Origin: Roseovarius aestuarii | GTDB taxonomy: Bacteria; Pseudomonadota; Alphaproteobacteria; Rhodobacterales; Rhodobacteraceae | Reading direction: 5' to 3' | Assembly (NCBI GenBank): GCA_027214255.1 | Contig: JAPWHL010000017.1 | Span: 26,084 to 90,083, forward strand | Length of the DNA stretch: 64,000 nt | Shown here: one piece after another, positions 8,377 through 18,517 of the stretch | How the letters are laid out: the number at the start of each line of letters is the position of its first letter | Numbering within the stretch: position 1 is the first letter of the stretch | Program-made: the position numbers and the translations under genes | The notes under the pieces: generated by a model | Databases searched by the model: none | The model's input: only the letters and a program-made list of their open reading frames with translations | Told to the model about the DNA's origin: nothing

Positions 8377-8870
8377 GTGGCGCGCTCCTGCTCAAGCAAA
8401 CGGATCAATTGGGCGAGAGATTGCACCATCACGAGAATGCAAAATGCGGGGATCAAGGATTTCATCAGAAACACGGCCTCAATGCCGCCGACGGACAGCG
8501 GTCCTTCAAGGATTTTCCACGAATTACGCACCGACGGCCATGACCAATACAGCAATGCTGCCATGGAGGGTAACAACAGGAAAATATGCCCGAAAATGTC
8601 GATCCGTCGTTGGGTGGCTGGGCTGGCCTTGGCAAAGAACACATCAACGCGCACGTGTTTGTCGACCAACAGAGTATAGCCTGCGCCCAACATGAATAGC
8701 GTAGCGTGCATGTATAGAACGCTCTCTTGCGCCGCGATGGAATTGACGCCGAAAATATAGCGCCCCATGACGATTGCAAATTGCGTTAGAACCATCATCA
8801 GGGCCAGCCAACGCACGACCTGCGCGATGGCCGTGTTGATACGGTCAATTGCCGCTGCGATCTGTCCCAT
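8373..8870 (-). CDS. dctQ: TRAP transporter small permease (DctQ)
   Basis: 165 aa with four predicted helices, the usual size and shape of the DctQ subunit that links the periplasmic binding protein to the large permease. A typical DctQ core is visible: MGRYIFGVNSIAAQESVLYM, followed by VDKHVRVDVFF. It is 123 bp downstream of dctP; that gap contains a strong hairpin (8891-8924), a common arrangement that lets the binding protein be made in excess over the membrane subunits. The stop overlaps the dctM start. Confidence 0.92.
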   Translation of the reverse strand: MGQIAAAIDRINTAIAQVVRWLALMMVLTQFAIVMGRYIFGVNSIAAQESVLYMHATLFMLGAGYTLLVDKHVRVDVFFAKASPATQRRIDIFGHIFLLLPSMAALLYWSWPSVRNSWKILEGPLSVGGIEAVFLMKSLIPAFCILVMVQSLAQLIRLLEQERAT

Positions 8871-8890
8871 GCTGACTCCCGAAGATGTGG

Positions 8891-8924
8891 TCTGGCGCGG
8901 GCGTGCGCAAACGCCCGCGCCAGA
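8891..8924 (-). terminator. intercistronic hairpin between dctP and dctQ
   Basis: A perfect 13-bp stem: TCTGGCGCGGGCG (8891-8903) and its complement CGCCCGCGCCAGA (8912-8924), with an 8-base loop. It lies inside the transporter operon right after the binding-protein gene. It has no T-tract, so it most likely acts as a partial attenuator or as a 3'-end protector of the dctP message. Confidence 0.6.
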
Positions 8925-8993
8925 GATTTATGGTCGTGCGGCTAAATGACATGTCGCCCCTGAACCTAAAAGCGGGAAAGGGGCGAAATTTCC

Positions 8994-10079
8994 TTAGTAG
9001 CCGAACACTTGCGCGCGCGCGTTCATCTGGCCATTGTCTGCATAGGTCATATAGCTGCCGATGCTGTCACGATAGGCGATGAAACTTTCGGTGATGCGGC
9101 GTGTCAGCTCATCATCATCCTGACGCAACTCGTCGATGACCTCGCCACCCGCAACCCCCATTGCCTCAATCACATCATCGGGGAACTTGCGCACGATCAC
9201 ACCATGTTCGTCGACCATGGTTTTCAAGGCCAGCGCGTGTTTGGTCGTGTACTCGGTCCAAACCGGATTGTAGAGGCTTTCACACGCGAAGGAGACGGCC
9301 TGTTTCAAGTCGTCAGGCAATTCGGCGTAAACGTCTGCATTGACGCCGGATTCTTCCGCCGAGGAGGGTTCGCCAACGCCGGGCCAATAGTAGTTCTTCG
9401 CGATCTGGTAATAGCCCATTGCGCTGTCGGTCCATGGGCCGATGAATTCGCCCGCGTCCAGCGCGCCAGTTTGCAGCGCTTGGAACATGGCAGGGCCCGA
9501 CATCGCCTCGGCGGCCATACCCATTTTGGTGGCCATTTCCGACGCCAGACCTGTAGTGCGGAACTTCATACCCTTCAGGTCTTCGGCCGAGTTGATTTCA
9601 TCGCGGAACCAGCCGCCCCATTGCGGGCCAGAGTTGCCGCACAGGAATGGTTTGATGCCGAAACGGCCATACATTTCGTCATACAGCGCCTGACCACCGC
9701 CGTGCTGCATCCAGCCGAATTGTTCGTCCGCACGAAGGCCGAAGGGCTGCGAGCCGAACAACAGGATGCCCTTGGATTTCGAACCCCAATAAGCGGGAAC
9801 GGCGTGATAAAGTTCGGCTGTGCCTTCGCTCACGGCGTCAAACACGCCCCGGCCGGGAACCAGCTCGCCTGCAGCGTACAGTTTGACCTCAATCCGGCCA
9901 CCCGACAAGGTGGTGATCCGGTCGGCTAGCATCTGTGCCGCCACGCCTGGTCCGGGCAGGTTTTTGGGCCATGCGGTGACCATTTTCCATTGACGTTTGT
10001 CTTGCGCAATGGCCGGGCTGGCCAGTGCAGCCGCGCCAGCGCCCAATGCGCCAGCGGCTAGAAATTTACGTCTTTCCAT
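8994..10079 (-). CDS. dctP: TRAP transporter substrate-binding protein (DctP), Tat-type signal
   Basis: 361 aa periplasmic solute receptor. The N-terminus MERRKFLAAGALGAGAAALA carries a twin-arginine motif and a likely AxA cleavage site (SPAIA-QD). The body follows the TakP-like subgroup (TAWPKNLPGPGV; SQPFGLRADEQFGWMQHGGG; GNSGPQWGGWFRDEI), whose known members bind 2-oxoacids or aromatic acids. The gene starts only 35 bp after the hutU stop with AAGGAG nine bases before ATG 10079, so it appears to belong to the hut operon. Urocanate, histidine or a histidine derivative is the substrate to test first; this is inferred from position, not from binding residues. Confidence 0.9.
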   Translation of the reverse strand: MERRKFLAAGALGAGAAALASPAIAQDKRQWKMVTAWPKNLPGPGVAAQMLADRITTLSGGRIEVKLYAAGELVPGRGVFDAVSEGTAELYHAVPAYWGSKSKGILLFGSQPFGLRADEQFGWMQHGGGQALYDEMYGRFGIKPFLCGNSGPQWGGWFRDEINSAEDLKGMKFRTTGLASEMATKMGMAAEAMSGPAMFQALQTGALDAGEFIGPWTDSAMGYYQIAKNYYWPGVGEPSSAEESGVNADVYAELPDDLKQAVSFACESLYNPVWTEYTTKHALALKTMVDEHGVIVRKFPDDVIEAMGVAGGEVIDELRQDDDELTRRITESFIAYRDSIGSYMTYADNGQMNARAQVFGY

Positions 10080-10114
10080 GATGTTGCTTCTCCTTGTTGA
10101 TGTTATTGTTTAGG

Positions 10115-11788
10115 TTAGTTACCCAGTATGCGTGGCAGTTTCAAACCATGTTCGCGTGCACAGTCCAGAGCCTCGTCATATCCTGCATCGGCATGGCGCC
10201 AGACACCAGAGGCCGGGTCATTCCACAGCACACGTTCCAGACGTTTTGCGGCCTCGGGCGTGCCATCTGCACAAATAACGACCCCGCTGTGTTGACTAAA
10301 GCCCATTCCAACGCCGCCACCGTGGTGCAAGGAAACCCAGGTTGCGCCTGACGCTGTGTTGACCAGCGCGTTCAGCAACGGCCAATCCGACACGGCGTCG
10401 CTGCCGTCTTTCATTGCTTCGGTTTCGCGGTTGGGCGATGCAACCGATCCGCTGTCCAAATGGTCGCGGCCAATCACAATAGGCGCTTTCAATTCGCCAT
10501 TTGCCACCATTTCGTTAAAGGCCAACCCCGCGCGGTGCCGATCACCCAGTCCGATCCAGCAGATGCGCGCAGGCAGGCCCTGAAATTCGATCCGATCGCG
10601 GGCCATATCCAGCCAGTTGTGCAGATGGTGGTTGTCTGGGAACAGCTCTTTCATCTTCTGGTCGGTTTTGTAGATGTCCTCGGGATCGCCCGACAGGGCT
10701 ACCCAACGGAACGGGCCGATGCCACGACAAAACAACGGTCGGATGTAGGCGGGGACAAACCCGGGGAAGTCAAAGGCGTTTTCCAGACCTTCTTCCAATG
10801 CCATCTGGCGAATGTTGTTGCCGTAATCAACCGTGGGAATGCCCGCGCTGTGAAAGTCGATCATGGCCTTTACTTGCACTTTCATGCTTTTTCTGGCTGC
10901 TTTATCCACAGATTTAGGGGCGGTTTCGCGCATTTCTCGCCATTTTGCCATGCTCCAGCCCTGTGGTAGATAGCCATTGATGGGGTCATGCGCCGAGGTT
11001 TGATCGGTCACGATGTCAGGACGCACGCCACGTTTCACCAACTCGGGGAACACATCGGCGGCGTTGCCCAATAGGGCAACTGATTTGGCCTCGCCCGCCT
11101 TGGTCCAGCGCTCGATCATTTCAAGCGCTTCGTCCAGACTGTCGGTTTTTTCATCTACGTAGCGGGTGCGCAGACGAAAATCGATGCTGTCGGGGTTACA
11201 CTCGACCGCGAGACAGCACGCCCCGGCCATTACTGCTGCCAGCGGTTGAGCACCGCCCATACCGCCCAGACCGCCCGTCAGAATCCATTTTCCGGTCAGA
11301 TCGCCACCGTAATGCTGGCGTCCTGCCTCTTGGAACGTTTCATAGGTGCCCTGCACAATGCCTTGGGAACCAATGTAAATCCACGATCCGGCGGTCATTT
11401 GGCCGTACATGGCCAGACCTTTTTTATCCAATTCGTTAAAGTGATCCCACGTTGCCCAATGCGGAACGAGGTTCGAGTTGGCAATCAAAACGCGGGGCGC
11501 GTCCGAGTGGGTTTTGACTACGGCAATCGGCTTGCCGGATTGCACGACAAGGGTTTCATCCTCTTCCAGATCCTTCAGGCTGGCGACGATGGTGTCGAAA
11601 TCCTGCCATGTGCGGGCGGCGCGTCCGATACCACCATAAACCACCAACTCATGCGGGTTTTCGGCCACGTCGGGGTGGAGGTTGTTCATCAACATGCGCA
11701 TCGCTGCCTCGGTCATCCAGCTTTTGCAAGTCAGCTCGGGCCCGGTGGGAGGATAGATGTCGCGGGTGTTTTTACGTGGATCGCTCAT
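10115..11788 (-). CDS. hutU: urocanate hydratase (HutU)
   Basis: 557 aa. Converts urocanate to 4-imidazolone-5-propionate, the second step of histidine catabolism, using tightly bound NAD+ as electrophile. Visible family features are the Rossmann segment [18 protein letters not shown], the active-site Cys region [11 protein letters not shown], and [14 protein letters not shown]. The frame stays open to 11899, but the true start is ATG 11786-11788 ([16 protein letters not shown]), which has GGAG upstream and overlaps the hutG stop as ATGA. Order hutI-hutH-hutG-hutU on the - strand, followed by dctP. Confidence 0.97.
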   Translation of the reverse strand: MSDPRKNTRDIYPPTGPELTCKSWMTEAAMRMLMNNLHPDVAENPHELVVYGGIGRAARTWQDFDTIVASLKDLEEDETLVVQSGKPIAVVKTHSDAPRVLIANSNLVPHWATWDHFNELDKKGLAMYGQMTAGSWIYIGSQGIVQGTYETFQEAGRQHYGGDLTGKWILTGGLGGMGGAQPLAAVMAGACCLAVECNPDSIDFRLRTRYVDEKTDSLDEALEMIERWTKAGEAKSVALLGNAADVFPELVKRGVRPDIVTDQTSAHDPINGYLPQGWSMAKWREMRETAPKSVDKAARKSMKVQVKAMIDFHSAGIPTVDYGNNIRQMALEEGLENAFDFPGFVPAYIRPLFCRGIGPFRWVALSGDPEDIYKTDQKMKELFPDNHHLHNWLDMARDRIEFQGLPARICWIGLGDRHRAGLAFNEMVANGELKAPIVIGRDHLDSGSVASPNRETEAMKDGSDAVSDWPLLNALVNTASGATWVSLHHGGGVGMGFSQHSGVVICADGTPEAAKRLERVLWNDPASGVWRHADAGYDEALDCAREHGLKLPRILGN

Positions 11789-12567
11789 ACAGGGCTCCAG
11801 TTTTGCAGGGATGTCAGGATGGTTGTCAGATGGGTGCGCAGGCGGGTGGCACGATCTGGGATGATGTTCCAAGGCGGCGCTTCTTGAATATGCGTGCATT
11901 GGGCCAGTTCCATTTGAATGGCGTGATACCCTTGGGAGGGGCGGCCATAATGGCGCGTGGTCCAGCCCCCTTTAAAGCGCCCATTCAGAACGGATGTATA
12001 ACCTTCAGCCTGTTCGCATATCTGATGCACGACGGATTCAATCGAGGCGTCACAGGTGGTGCCTAAATTGGTGCCGACGTTGAAGTCGGGCAGTTTGCCG
12101 TCGAACAGAAACGGGATGCTCGAGCGGATCGAGTGGCAATCATAAAGGATAGCAAACCCATGTAATGCGTGCACGCGGGCCAATTCGGCCTCAAGCGCGG
12201 CGTGATAGGGCGCGTGATAGGTTTGGCGGCGACGCTCGACTTCGCCCGCGTCGGGTTCAGCGCCTTCATTGTAAATCGAATGCCCATCGAAATCAGTCAG
12301 TGGGCATAGGCCGGTGGTGTTCTGACCGGGATAAAGGCTGACCCCGCTGGGATCGCGGTTTGCGTCGATGACATAGCGGTGGATTGGCGTGCGTACGGTG
12401 GTGATGTCGGGCACAAGATCGTCGTAAAGCTCGTGGATATGCCAGTCTGTATCGGCCATTTCACGCCCGCGGTCGTTCAGGCGGGTGGCGCAGTCTTCGG
12501 GCAGGTCGGTGCCGGTGTGGGGGAGCCCCAAAACCAGCGGGCTGTTGCCTTGGGTGATGGCGATCAT
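11785..12567 (-). CDS. hutG: N-formylglutamate deformylase (HutG)
   Basis: 260 aa zinc-dependent amidohydrolase of the N-formylglutamate amidohydrolase family. Residues that fit metal binding and catalysis are seen in [11 protein letters not shown], in [20 protein letters not shown], and in [18 protein letters not shown]. It releases formate and glutamate from N-formylglutamate, the last step of the five-step Hut route that uses HutF instead of formiminoglutamase. The formate can be burnt by the Fds formate dehydrogenase encoded 6 kb away. It starts 3 bp after the hutH stop and overlaps hutU by 4 bp. Confidence 0.95.
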   Translation of the reverse strand: MIAITQGNSPLVLGLPHTGTDLPEDCATRLNDRGREMADTDWHIHELYDDLVPDITTVRTPIHRYVIDANRDPSGVSLYPGQNTTGLCPLTDFDGHSIYNEGAEPDAGEVERRRQTYHAPYHAALEAELARVHALHGFAILYDCHSIRSSIPFLFDGKLPDFNVGTNLGTTCDASIESVVHQICEQAEGYTSVLNGRFKGGWTTRHYGRPSQGYHAIQMELAQCTHIQEAPPWNIIPDRATRLRTHLTTILTSLQNWSPV

Positions 12568-12570
12568 GGT

Positions 12571-14094
12571 CTACAGCTCCAGTTTTGCGCCGCTGGCCCG
12601 TGACAATACACCGTCGCGGATCATTTCTGCGGCAGCTTCGATATCGGGGGCCATGTAGCGGTCATCGCCCAGTGAGGGCACCTGCGCGCGGAACGTTTCC
12701 AGCGCCGATTGTAGCGGGGCCGAGGTGGCGAGCGGGGCACGTGCTTCGATACCTTGGGCAGCACACATCGCCTCGACGCCTAGGATAACCGAGAGGTTGG
12801 CGTTCATCCGCTTCAGGCGGCGCGCGGCATGTGCGGCCATGCTGACGTGATCCTCTTGGTTGGCTGAGGTCGGTGTGCTGTCAATCGAACAGGCATGCGC
12901 CAGATGCTTGTTTTCACTCATCAAAGCGGCGGTCGTGACTTCGGCGATCATGAGGCCCGAGTTTAGGCCAGGACGAGGTGTCAGGAAGGCGGGCAGGTCA
13001 AATGACAGGGTTGGGTCCACCATCAAGGCCACCCGGCGCTGTGCGATTGCCCCAATTTCGGCCAGTGCCAGCGCGATTTGATCGGCGGCAAAAGCGACGG
13101 GTTCGGCGTGAAAATTGCCACCTGACACGATGTCGCCCGTTTCTGTCAGAACCAGCGGATTGTCCGTCACCGCGTTGGCCTCAACCTCTAGCGTTCCAGC
13201 CGCAAAGCGTAGCAGATCCACGGCCGCGCCTGTCACCTGAGGCTGACAGCGGATGCAATAGGGGTCCTGCACGCGCGCGTCATCCTCGCGGTGGCTTTCG
13301 CGGATCTGGCTGCCGTCCAGCAGGGCGGACATGGACGCGGCTACGTCGATCTGACCCTTGTGGCCGCGCAATGTGTGAATTTCGCTGCGTAAAGGCGCGG
13401 TGGAGCCCATGATTGCATCGGTAGACATGGCCGAGGTGACAACCGCGCTTTGCACCAGTTGCCACGCTTCAAATAGCGCGACCAGCGCGCAAGCGGTAGA
13501 GAACTGCGTGCCGTTGATCAGGGCCAACCCCTCTTTCGCACCCAGTTGAATTGCCGTTAGACCCGCCGCACGCAGCGCATCGGCCCCTGCCATGCGCTTG
13601 CCGTCGAAAAACGCTTCGCCTTCGCCGATCATTGCAGCGGCCATATGGGCCAAAGGGGCAAGATCGCCCGACGCGCCCACCGAACCCTGAACCGGAACCA
13701 CGGGGGTCACACCCTTGGAGATCATACCTTCCAGCAGGGCAATCAATTCCGGGCGTACGCCCGATGCACCACGTCCCAATGACAGTAACTTCAGTGCCAT
13801 CATAAGGCGGGTGGTATCGGGTTCCAGCGGCTCACCTACGCCACAGCAATGCGACAGGATCAGGTTGCGTTGCAATTGCGCAGTGTCCTTGGCCGGGATT
13901 TTGACACTGGCCAGTTTACCAAAGCCGGTGTTGACGCCGTAAACGGGCATATTGCCATTGGCCGCACGCGCCACCAGATCGGCTGCGGCCGCAATCGCCG
14001 TGCCGGTTGCCGGGTCCAGCGCGACCGCGCCTGTGCCGCGCCAGATGTTTTCCAGCACATTCAGATCGGTTTGGCGGGGGATCAGCGTAATCAT
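12571..14094 (-). CDS. hutH: histidine ammonia-lyase (HutH)
   Basis: 507 aa. Deaminates L-histidine to urocanate. The MIO cofactor forms from Ala-Ser-Gly in [15 protein letters not shown]. Other family blocks are [13 protein letters not shown] near the N-terminus, [12 protein letters not shown], and [15 protein letters not shown]. The frame is open to 14220, but ATG 14092-14094 ([11 protein letters not shown]) gives the normal length and overlaps the hutI stop as ATGA. Tightly packed with hutI and hutG, so coordinated expression under HutC control is likely. Confidence 0.97.
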   Translation of the reverse strand: MITLIPRQTDLNVLENIWRGTGAVALDPATGTAIAAAADLVARAANGNMPVYGVNTGFGKLASVKIPAKDTAQLQRNLILSHCCGVGEPLEPDTTRLMMALKLLSLGRGASGVRPELIALLEGMISKGVTPVVPVQGSVGASGDLAPLAHMAAAMIGEGEAFFDGKRMAGADALRAAGLTAIQLGAKEGLALINGTQFSTACALVALFEAWQLVQSAVVTSAMSTDAIMGSTAPLRSEIHTLRGHKGQIDVAASMSALLDGSQIRESHREDDARVQDPYCIRCQPQVTGAAVDLLRFAAGTLEVEANAVTDNPLVLTETGDIVSGGNFHAEPVAFAADQIALALAEIGAIAQRRVALMVDPTLSFDLPAFLTPRPGLNSGLMIAEVTTAALMSENKHLAHACSIDSTPTSANQEDHVSMAAHAARRLKRMNANLSVILGVEAMCAAQGIEARAPLATSAPLQSALETFRAQVPSLGDDRYMAPDIEAAAEMIRDGVLSRASGAKLEL

Positions 14095-15299
14095 GCGGTA
14101 TGTCCTTTGAAAATGCGTTTGTGCAGCGGGTTTATGCCGATCCCATAGGCCAGTTCGCCGGGGGCACTGACGTTCCAAAGGGCAAGATCGGCGCGCATAC
14201 CGGGGGCGATCTGGCCGCAATCAGTCAGGCCCAGAGCGCGGGCTGCGTTGCGTGTGGTTCCGGCCAGTGCCTCGGCCGGGGTCATGCGAAATAGGGTGCA
14301 AGCCATATTCATTGCCAACAAAAGCGATCCCATCGGGGAAGAGCCGGGATTCCAGTCGGTCGCGACGGCCATTGGTACACCACATTTGCGAAACGCAGCG
14401 ACGGGCGGGGCTTGTGTTTCGTGCAATGTATAAAATGCGCCGGGCAGCAGAACGGCGACCGTTCCGGTCTGTCCCAACGCGGCGGCATCTTCGGCGTTGG
14501 CGTATTCTACATGGTCCACCGACAGCGCGCCGTATTTGGCGGCCAATACCGTACCGCCAATGTTGCTGAGTTGTTCGGCATGCAGTTTTATCGGCAGGCC
14601 CAATTCCTGCGCCACGTCGAACACGCGGGCGATCTGGGCGGTGTCAAAGGCAATGCCTTCGCAGAACCCGTCGACCATATCCACCAGCCCCTCGGCATGC
14701 GCGGCGCGAAGGGCAGGGATGCAAACCTCGTCGATGTAGGTGTCGGCGTCGGCATCTTTGGGAATAGCATGCGCACCCAGAAACGATGTGCTGATACGAA
14801 TGGGGCGCTGCTCGGCGATCTGGCGGGCGACGCGCAGCATTTTCAACTCGGTCTCAATGTCCAGACCGTAACCTGACTTGATCTCGATTACGGATACGCC
14901 TTGGGCGATCAAAGCATCAACCCTAGGTAGTGCGCTGGCCAGCAATGTGACCTCGTCCGCGTCGCGAGTGGCCGACACGGTCGAAACAATCCCGCCCCCG
15001 GCGCGTGAAACCTCTTCGTAGGTGGCGCCATTCAGGCGCATCTCGAATTCCAGCGCGCGGTTGCCGCCGTGCACGATATGGGTGTGGCAATCAATCAGCG
15101 CGGGTGTAATGACCCTGCCTTCGACGTCCTGCGTGGCCCAGCCATTGTATTCTTTCGGCAGGTCTGTAGCAGGGCCGACCCAAGCAATAGATCCCTTGGC
15201 ATCCACAGCAATCGCAGCGGCGTCGATCAGGCCATAGTCACTGGCGGTATCGGCCATTGTGGCAACGGTGGCGTTACTCAGAACATAGGCTGCGGACAT
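14091..15299 (-). CDS. hutI: imidazolonepropionase (HutI)
   Basis: 402 aa amidohydrolase that opens imidazolonepropionate to N-formimidoyl-L-glutamate. Metal and catalytic signatures: [38 protein letters not shown] and [14 protein letters not shown] 15297-15299 ([12 protein letters not shown]) has AAGGAG seven bases upstream, so the longer frame to 15323 is not used. First gene of the leftward hut operon; its promoter and a HutC-type operator lie in the 73 bp shared with hutF. Confidence 0.96.
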   Translation of the reverse strand: MSAAYVLSNATVATMADTASDYGLIDAAAIAVDAKGSIAWVGPATDLPKEYNGWATQDVEGRVITPALIDCHTHIVHGGNRALEFEMRLNGATYEEVSRAGGGIVSTVSATRDADEVTLLASALPRVDALIAQGVSVIEIKSGYGLDIETELKMLRVARQIAEQRPIRISTSFLGAHAIPKDADADTYIDEVCIPALRAAHAEGLVDMVDGFCEGIAFDTAQIARVFDVAQELGLPIKLHAEQLSNIGGTVLAAKYGALSVDHVEYANAEDAAALGQTGTVAVLLPGAFYTLHETQAPPVAAFRKCGVPMAVATDWNPGSSPMGSLLLAMNMACTLFRMTPAEALAGTTRNAARALGLTDCGQIAPGMRADLALWNVSAPGELAYGIGINPLHKRIFKGHTA

Positions 15300-15331
15300 G
15301 CGGGGCTCCTTGCTAATGTGCATGCATAATG

Positions 15332-15359
15332 TTTATATGTAGGTACATAATATTGTCAA
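15332..15359 (-). promoter_or_regulatory. putative sigma70 promoter of the hutI operon
   Basis: On the - strand: -35 TTGACA at 15354-15359, 16-bp spacer, -10 TATAAA at 15332-15337. This predicts a start near 15325, about 25 bases before the hutI ATG and leaving room for its Shine-Dalgarno. It is the best-matching promoter I found in the window. Confidence 0.6.
15336..15349. promoter_or_regulatory. putative HutC (GntR family) operator
   Basis: Perfect 14-bp palindrome arms TATGTA-GG-TACATA, of the GT...AC type bound by GntR/HutC regulators. It lies in the spacer and -10 of the hutI promoter and 23 bp before the hutF GTG, so one bound dimer could repress both directions. Urocanate release is the expected inducer signal from known Hut systems. 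Confidence 0.6.
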
Positions 15360-15372
15360 CGGAGAAGGTCCT

Positions 15373-16740
15373 GTGCAGGTCATTCAAGCAAAACAAGCTC
15401 TTACCCCTGATGGGTGGGCCAATGATGTCGCTGTCTGCATTGATAATGCAGGTCGAATCGAATCCGTCGGAGCCTCTGCGCACCCCGTCACGCATCACGC
15501 AGACCTGTTGCTGCCGGCGCCCACCAATCTGCACAGCCACACGTTCCAACGTGCCATGTCCGGCCTGACAGAAACGCGCGGGCCAAACCCGAATGACAGT
15601 TTCTGGACGTGGCGGCAGTTGATGTATCGCTATCTGGACCGCCTTAGCCCTGATGACATCGAAGCGATTGCAGCCATGGTGTTCATGGAGATGCTGGAGA
15701 CCGGCTATGCGGGGGTGGCCGAGTTCCACTATCTGCACCATGATGTGGGGGGGGTACCCTATGCCGACCTCGGCGAACTTAGCGGACGGATCGTGGCGGC
15801 GGCGCGGGCCACGGGCATTGGCCTGACGTTGCTGCCGGTGCTGTACCAATGGGGCGGTATTGACGGGCGCGCCTTGGCAGGAGGGCAGAAGCGGTTTGGC
15901 AATGATCCGGCGCGTTATGGCGATTTGCATGCGGCGGGTGCGAAGCTGATCTCGGCGGGGCCTGCGGATTACAGTATCGGCATTGCGCCCCATTCGCTGC
16001 GCGCGGTGGACGGCGCGGGTATGCAGATGGCGCTGGGCCTGTCGGACACCGGCCCTGTCCACATGCATCTGGCCGAACAAGTCGCCGAGGTCGAAGAAAT
16101 CGAGGCTCACACCGGCAAGCGCCCGACCGAATGGTTGTTGGACAATTATGATGTCAACGACCGTTGGTGCCTGATCCATGCGACCCAAATGACCGAGGCC
16201 GAGACACTGGGTCTGGCCCGGTCCGGTGCCGTCGCGGGTCTGTGCCCGATCACCGAATCCAGCCTAGGAGACGGGATATTCAATGGCACGCAGTTCGTGG
16301 CGGCTGGCGGGCGCGTTGGCTTTGGCTCGGACAGCAATATCCATGTCAGTTACTTTGATGAGCTGCGCACGCTGGACTATTCGCAACGCTTGCGGGATCG
16401 CTCGCGAGCAGCATTGGCGACGGCGGATCGCTCTACGGGCCGCGTTCTGGTCGATCTGGCCAGCGCCGGGGGCGCACAGGCGGCCGGGCGCGCGTCGGGC
16501 AGCATTGCACCGGGCCAGTGGGCTGATCTGCTGGCGCTGTCGGTCGATAACCCGGTGGTGTGCAACCGGCAGGGTGATGTCGCGCTGGATACGCTGATCT
16601 TTGGCGGGCAGGGGGATCGCTGTATTCGCGATGTCTGGAGTGCGGGACGCCATGTGATTACTGGCGGACGCCACCCCGAGCGAGAGGCCATCGCAGCCCG
16701 GTTTCAAAAGGTCGTGGGCGCGTTGGGACAGGATATATGA
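15373..16740 (+). CDS. hutF: formimidoylglutamate deiminase (HutF)
   Basis: 455 aa amidohydrolase converting N-formimidoyl-L-glutamate to N-formyl-L-glutamate plus ammonia, the partner reaction of HutG. Metal-binding signatures: NLHSHTFQRAMSGLTETRG, GPVHMHLAEQVAEVEEIEA, LIHATQM and VGFGSDSNIHVSY. The start is GTG 15373, preceded by GGAGAAGG at 15361-15368; there is no suitable ATG nearby. Divergent from hutI. The stop overlaps the hutC start (ATGA), so repressor synthesis is coupled to this enzyme. Confidence 0.95.
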   Translation: MQVIQAKQALTPDGWANDVAVCIDNAGRIESVGASAHPVTHHADLLLPAPTNLHSHTFQRAMSGLTETRGPNPNDSFWTWRQLMYRYLDRLSPDDIEAIAAMVFMEMLETGYAGVAEFHYLHHDVGGVPYADLGELSGRIVAAARATGIGLTLLPVLYQWGGIDGRALAGGQKRFGNDPARYGDLHAAGAKLISAGPADYSIGIAPHSLRAVDGAGMQMALGLSDTGPVHMHLAEQVAEVEEIEAHTGKRPTEWLLDNYDVNDRWCLIHATQMTEAETLGLARSGAVAGLCPITESSLGDGIFNGTQFVAAGGRVGFGSDSNIHVSYFDELRTLDYSQRLRDRSRAALATADRSTGRVLVDLASAGGAQAAGRASGSIAPGQWADLLALSVDNPVVCNRQGDVALDTLIFGGQGDRCIRDVWSAGRHVITGGRHPEREAIAARFQKVVGALGQDI

Positions 16741-17450
16741 CCATGAGTGGGCCGATCCGGCGCAGTTGGAAGGATGTGCGCGATCACATCCACCGCCGCG
16801 TCCTGGACGGTACGTATCGTCCGGGAGACAAGCTGCCCCGTGACGAAGATATTGCCGAAACACTGGGTTGTGCGCGCTCGACCGTGCAGCGCGCGATGCA
16901 GGACCTGTCCGACGCCGGTATTGTTGAGCGTAAACGCAAGGGCGGCACGCATGTGCGGGTTGATCCGGTCAGCCGGGCAACGCTGGACATTCCCATCACC
17001 CGGCGCGAGGTCGAGGCGCGCGGCGCAACCTATAGCTATCACTTGGCGCAACGTCGGCTGGCGCAGACGCCTCGGTCGATTGTCACGACATTGGCGTTGT
17101 CCGCACCAGAAGAGATGCTGCATGTGCAGGCGCTGCATCTTAGTGACCGGCGGCCCTACATATATGAGGACCGCTGGGTCAGCACACGAACTGCTCCGGA
17201 AATTCTGGATGTGGATCTATCGCGGTTCAGTGCCAATGAATGGTTGGTGCGCAACAAGCCATACAGCCGATATGACTTGCGTCTTTATGCCATTGCCGCC
17301 GAAGCGGCAGAGGCCGTACAGCTGGATGTAGAACAGGGCGCGGCCCTGTTGGTGATCGAACGCACCACTTGGATCGGTGATCTGCCGATCACGACCGTTC
17401 GTTCGGTGACAACGCCGGGCTATCAGCTTTTGGCGCAAAACGGCGAGTAG
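16737..17450 (+). CDS. hutC: histidine utilization repressor HutC (GntR family)
   Basis: 237 aa. The N-terminal GntR winged helix (residues about 8-75; YRPGDKLPRDEDIAETLGC, STVQRAMQDLSDAGIVERKR) is followed by a UTRA effector domain (YIYEDRWVSTRTAPEI, near the end LLVIERTTWIGDLPITTVRS). HutC proteins repress hut operons and release DNA when urocanate binds. ATG 16737 overlaps the hutF stop; ATG 16743 is an equally possible start. The likely target is the palindrome at 15336-15349. Confidence 0.94.
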   Translation: MTMSGPIRRSWKDVRDHIHRRVLDGTYRPGDKLPRDEDIAETLGCARSTVQRAMQDLSDAGIVERKRKGGTHVRVDPVSRATLDIPITRREVEARGATYSYHLAQRRLAQTPRSIVTTLALSAPEEMLHVQALHLSDRRPYIYEDRWVSTRTAPEILDVDLSRFSANEWLVRNKPYSRYDLRLYAIAAEAAEAVQLDVEQGAALLVIERTTWIGDLPITTVRSVTTPGYQLLAQNGE

Positions 17451-17540
17451 GCCGCCCGGCGGTTCTTGCAACTTGCTTGAAGTTTCAAGATAGTTTGCGA
17501 TGATGCCGCCTTGTAACGCCCCAAAAACATTGGTTTTCCC

Positions 17541-18440
17541 ATGAACGACAAGCTGGAAATGTTCATCGCCCTCAGCCGTGAAAGCCACTTTGGGCGCGCG
17601 GCGCAGAGCCTGAACATTTCACAACCCACGCTGTCCTCAGGCATTAAGCAGCTCGAAGAAATTCTGGGAGTGCAGCTGGTTTTTCGCGGCTCGCGCTTTG
17701 GCGGGTTGACGCCCGAAGGCCAGGCGACGCTGGTCTGGGCGCAGCGCATTGTGGCCGATACCCGGCAGTTGCGCGATGAAATGCGGATGAAGCGCCATGG
17801 CCTGTCAGGCAAGGTCAAACTGGCGGTTATCCCCACGGCCCAAACATGGGCGGCGCGCCTAGCCACCTCATTCACCACTAAGCACCCCAATGTCGGCTTT
17901 ACCATCCTTGCACGGACGTCGCGCGAGATCCTGAAAATGCTGGACCAGTTCGAGGCCGATGCCGGTATTTCTTATCTCGATAACGAGCCGCTGGGACGGG
18001 TCGAAAAAGCCGAGCTTTATGAGGAAAAGTACATTCTGGTCTGCGCCGAGGATTCGCCTATGGCCGGTCGTGAGCGGGTTCACTGGCGCGAGTTGGACGG
18101 CGAATCGCTGGCCTTGCTGACACCGGACATGCAAAACCGCCGCATTATCAATCAGATGCTGGCGGAATTTGGCGCAACGCCGGATGTGCGTATTGAATCC
18201 AACTCAATTATTGCACTGGTGGCCAGTGTTGCGACGGGGCGGTGCATGGCATTATTGCCCACCGATGCGGCGCGGTTTCTGTCCGGCGGGAAAGACCTGT
18301 CTCTGGTGCCAATTTACGGTGCTCGCAAGGGATATAGTGTTGGTTTGCTGCTGCCGCACCACGATCCGCGCACGCCTGTTTTAGAGGCGTTGTTGGCCGA
18401 GGCGCGGACGCTGCCTGCGCAGTACGATAGGAAATCGTAA
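17541..18440 (+). CDS. LysR family regulator next to the formate dehydrogenase operon
   Basis: 299 aa. LysR winged HTH at the N-terminus (MFIALSRESHFGRAAQSLN, ISQPTLSSGIKQLEEILG) and a C-terminal effector domain (VKLAVIPTAQTWAARLAT; LCAEDSPM in variant form VCAEDSPMAG). It lies 77 bp upstream of fdsG in the same direction. A LysR gene at this position is common in fds loci of proteobacteria (FdsR), so control of formate oxidation is the likely role. The assignment rests on context, not on a recognised binding site. Confidence 0.85.
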   Translation: MNDKLEMFIALSRESHFGRAAQSLNISQPTLSSGIKQLEEILGVQLVFRGSRFGGLTPEGQATLVWAQRIVADTRQLRDEMRMKRHGLSGKVKLAVIPTAQTWAARLATSFTTKHPNVGFTILARTSREILKMLDQFEADAGISYLDNEPLGRVEKAELYEEKYILVCAEDSPMAGRERVHWRELDGESLALLTPDMQNRRIINQMLAEFGATPDVRIESNSIIALVASVATGRCMALLPTDAARFLSGGKDLSLVPIYGARKGYSVGLLLPHHDPRTPVLEALLAEARTLPAQYDRKS

Positions 18441-18517
18441 TCGCTTGACGGAATAGCGATATTGATTCGAGGGGGGTGGGCCATGCCATAAGCCGGGAAA
18501 CGGAAGGATCGTTCCCG

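Noticed and set aside
15313..16188. 291-codon - strand frame opposite hutF
   Set aside because: HutF is supported by four metal-site motifs and a GTG start with a strong ribosome binding site; the antisense frame has neither.
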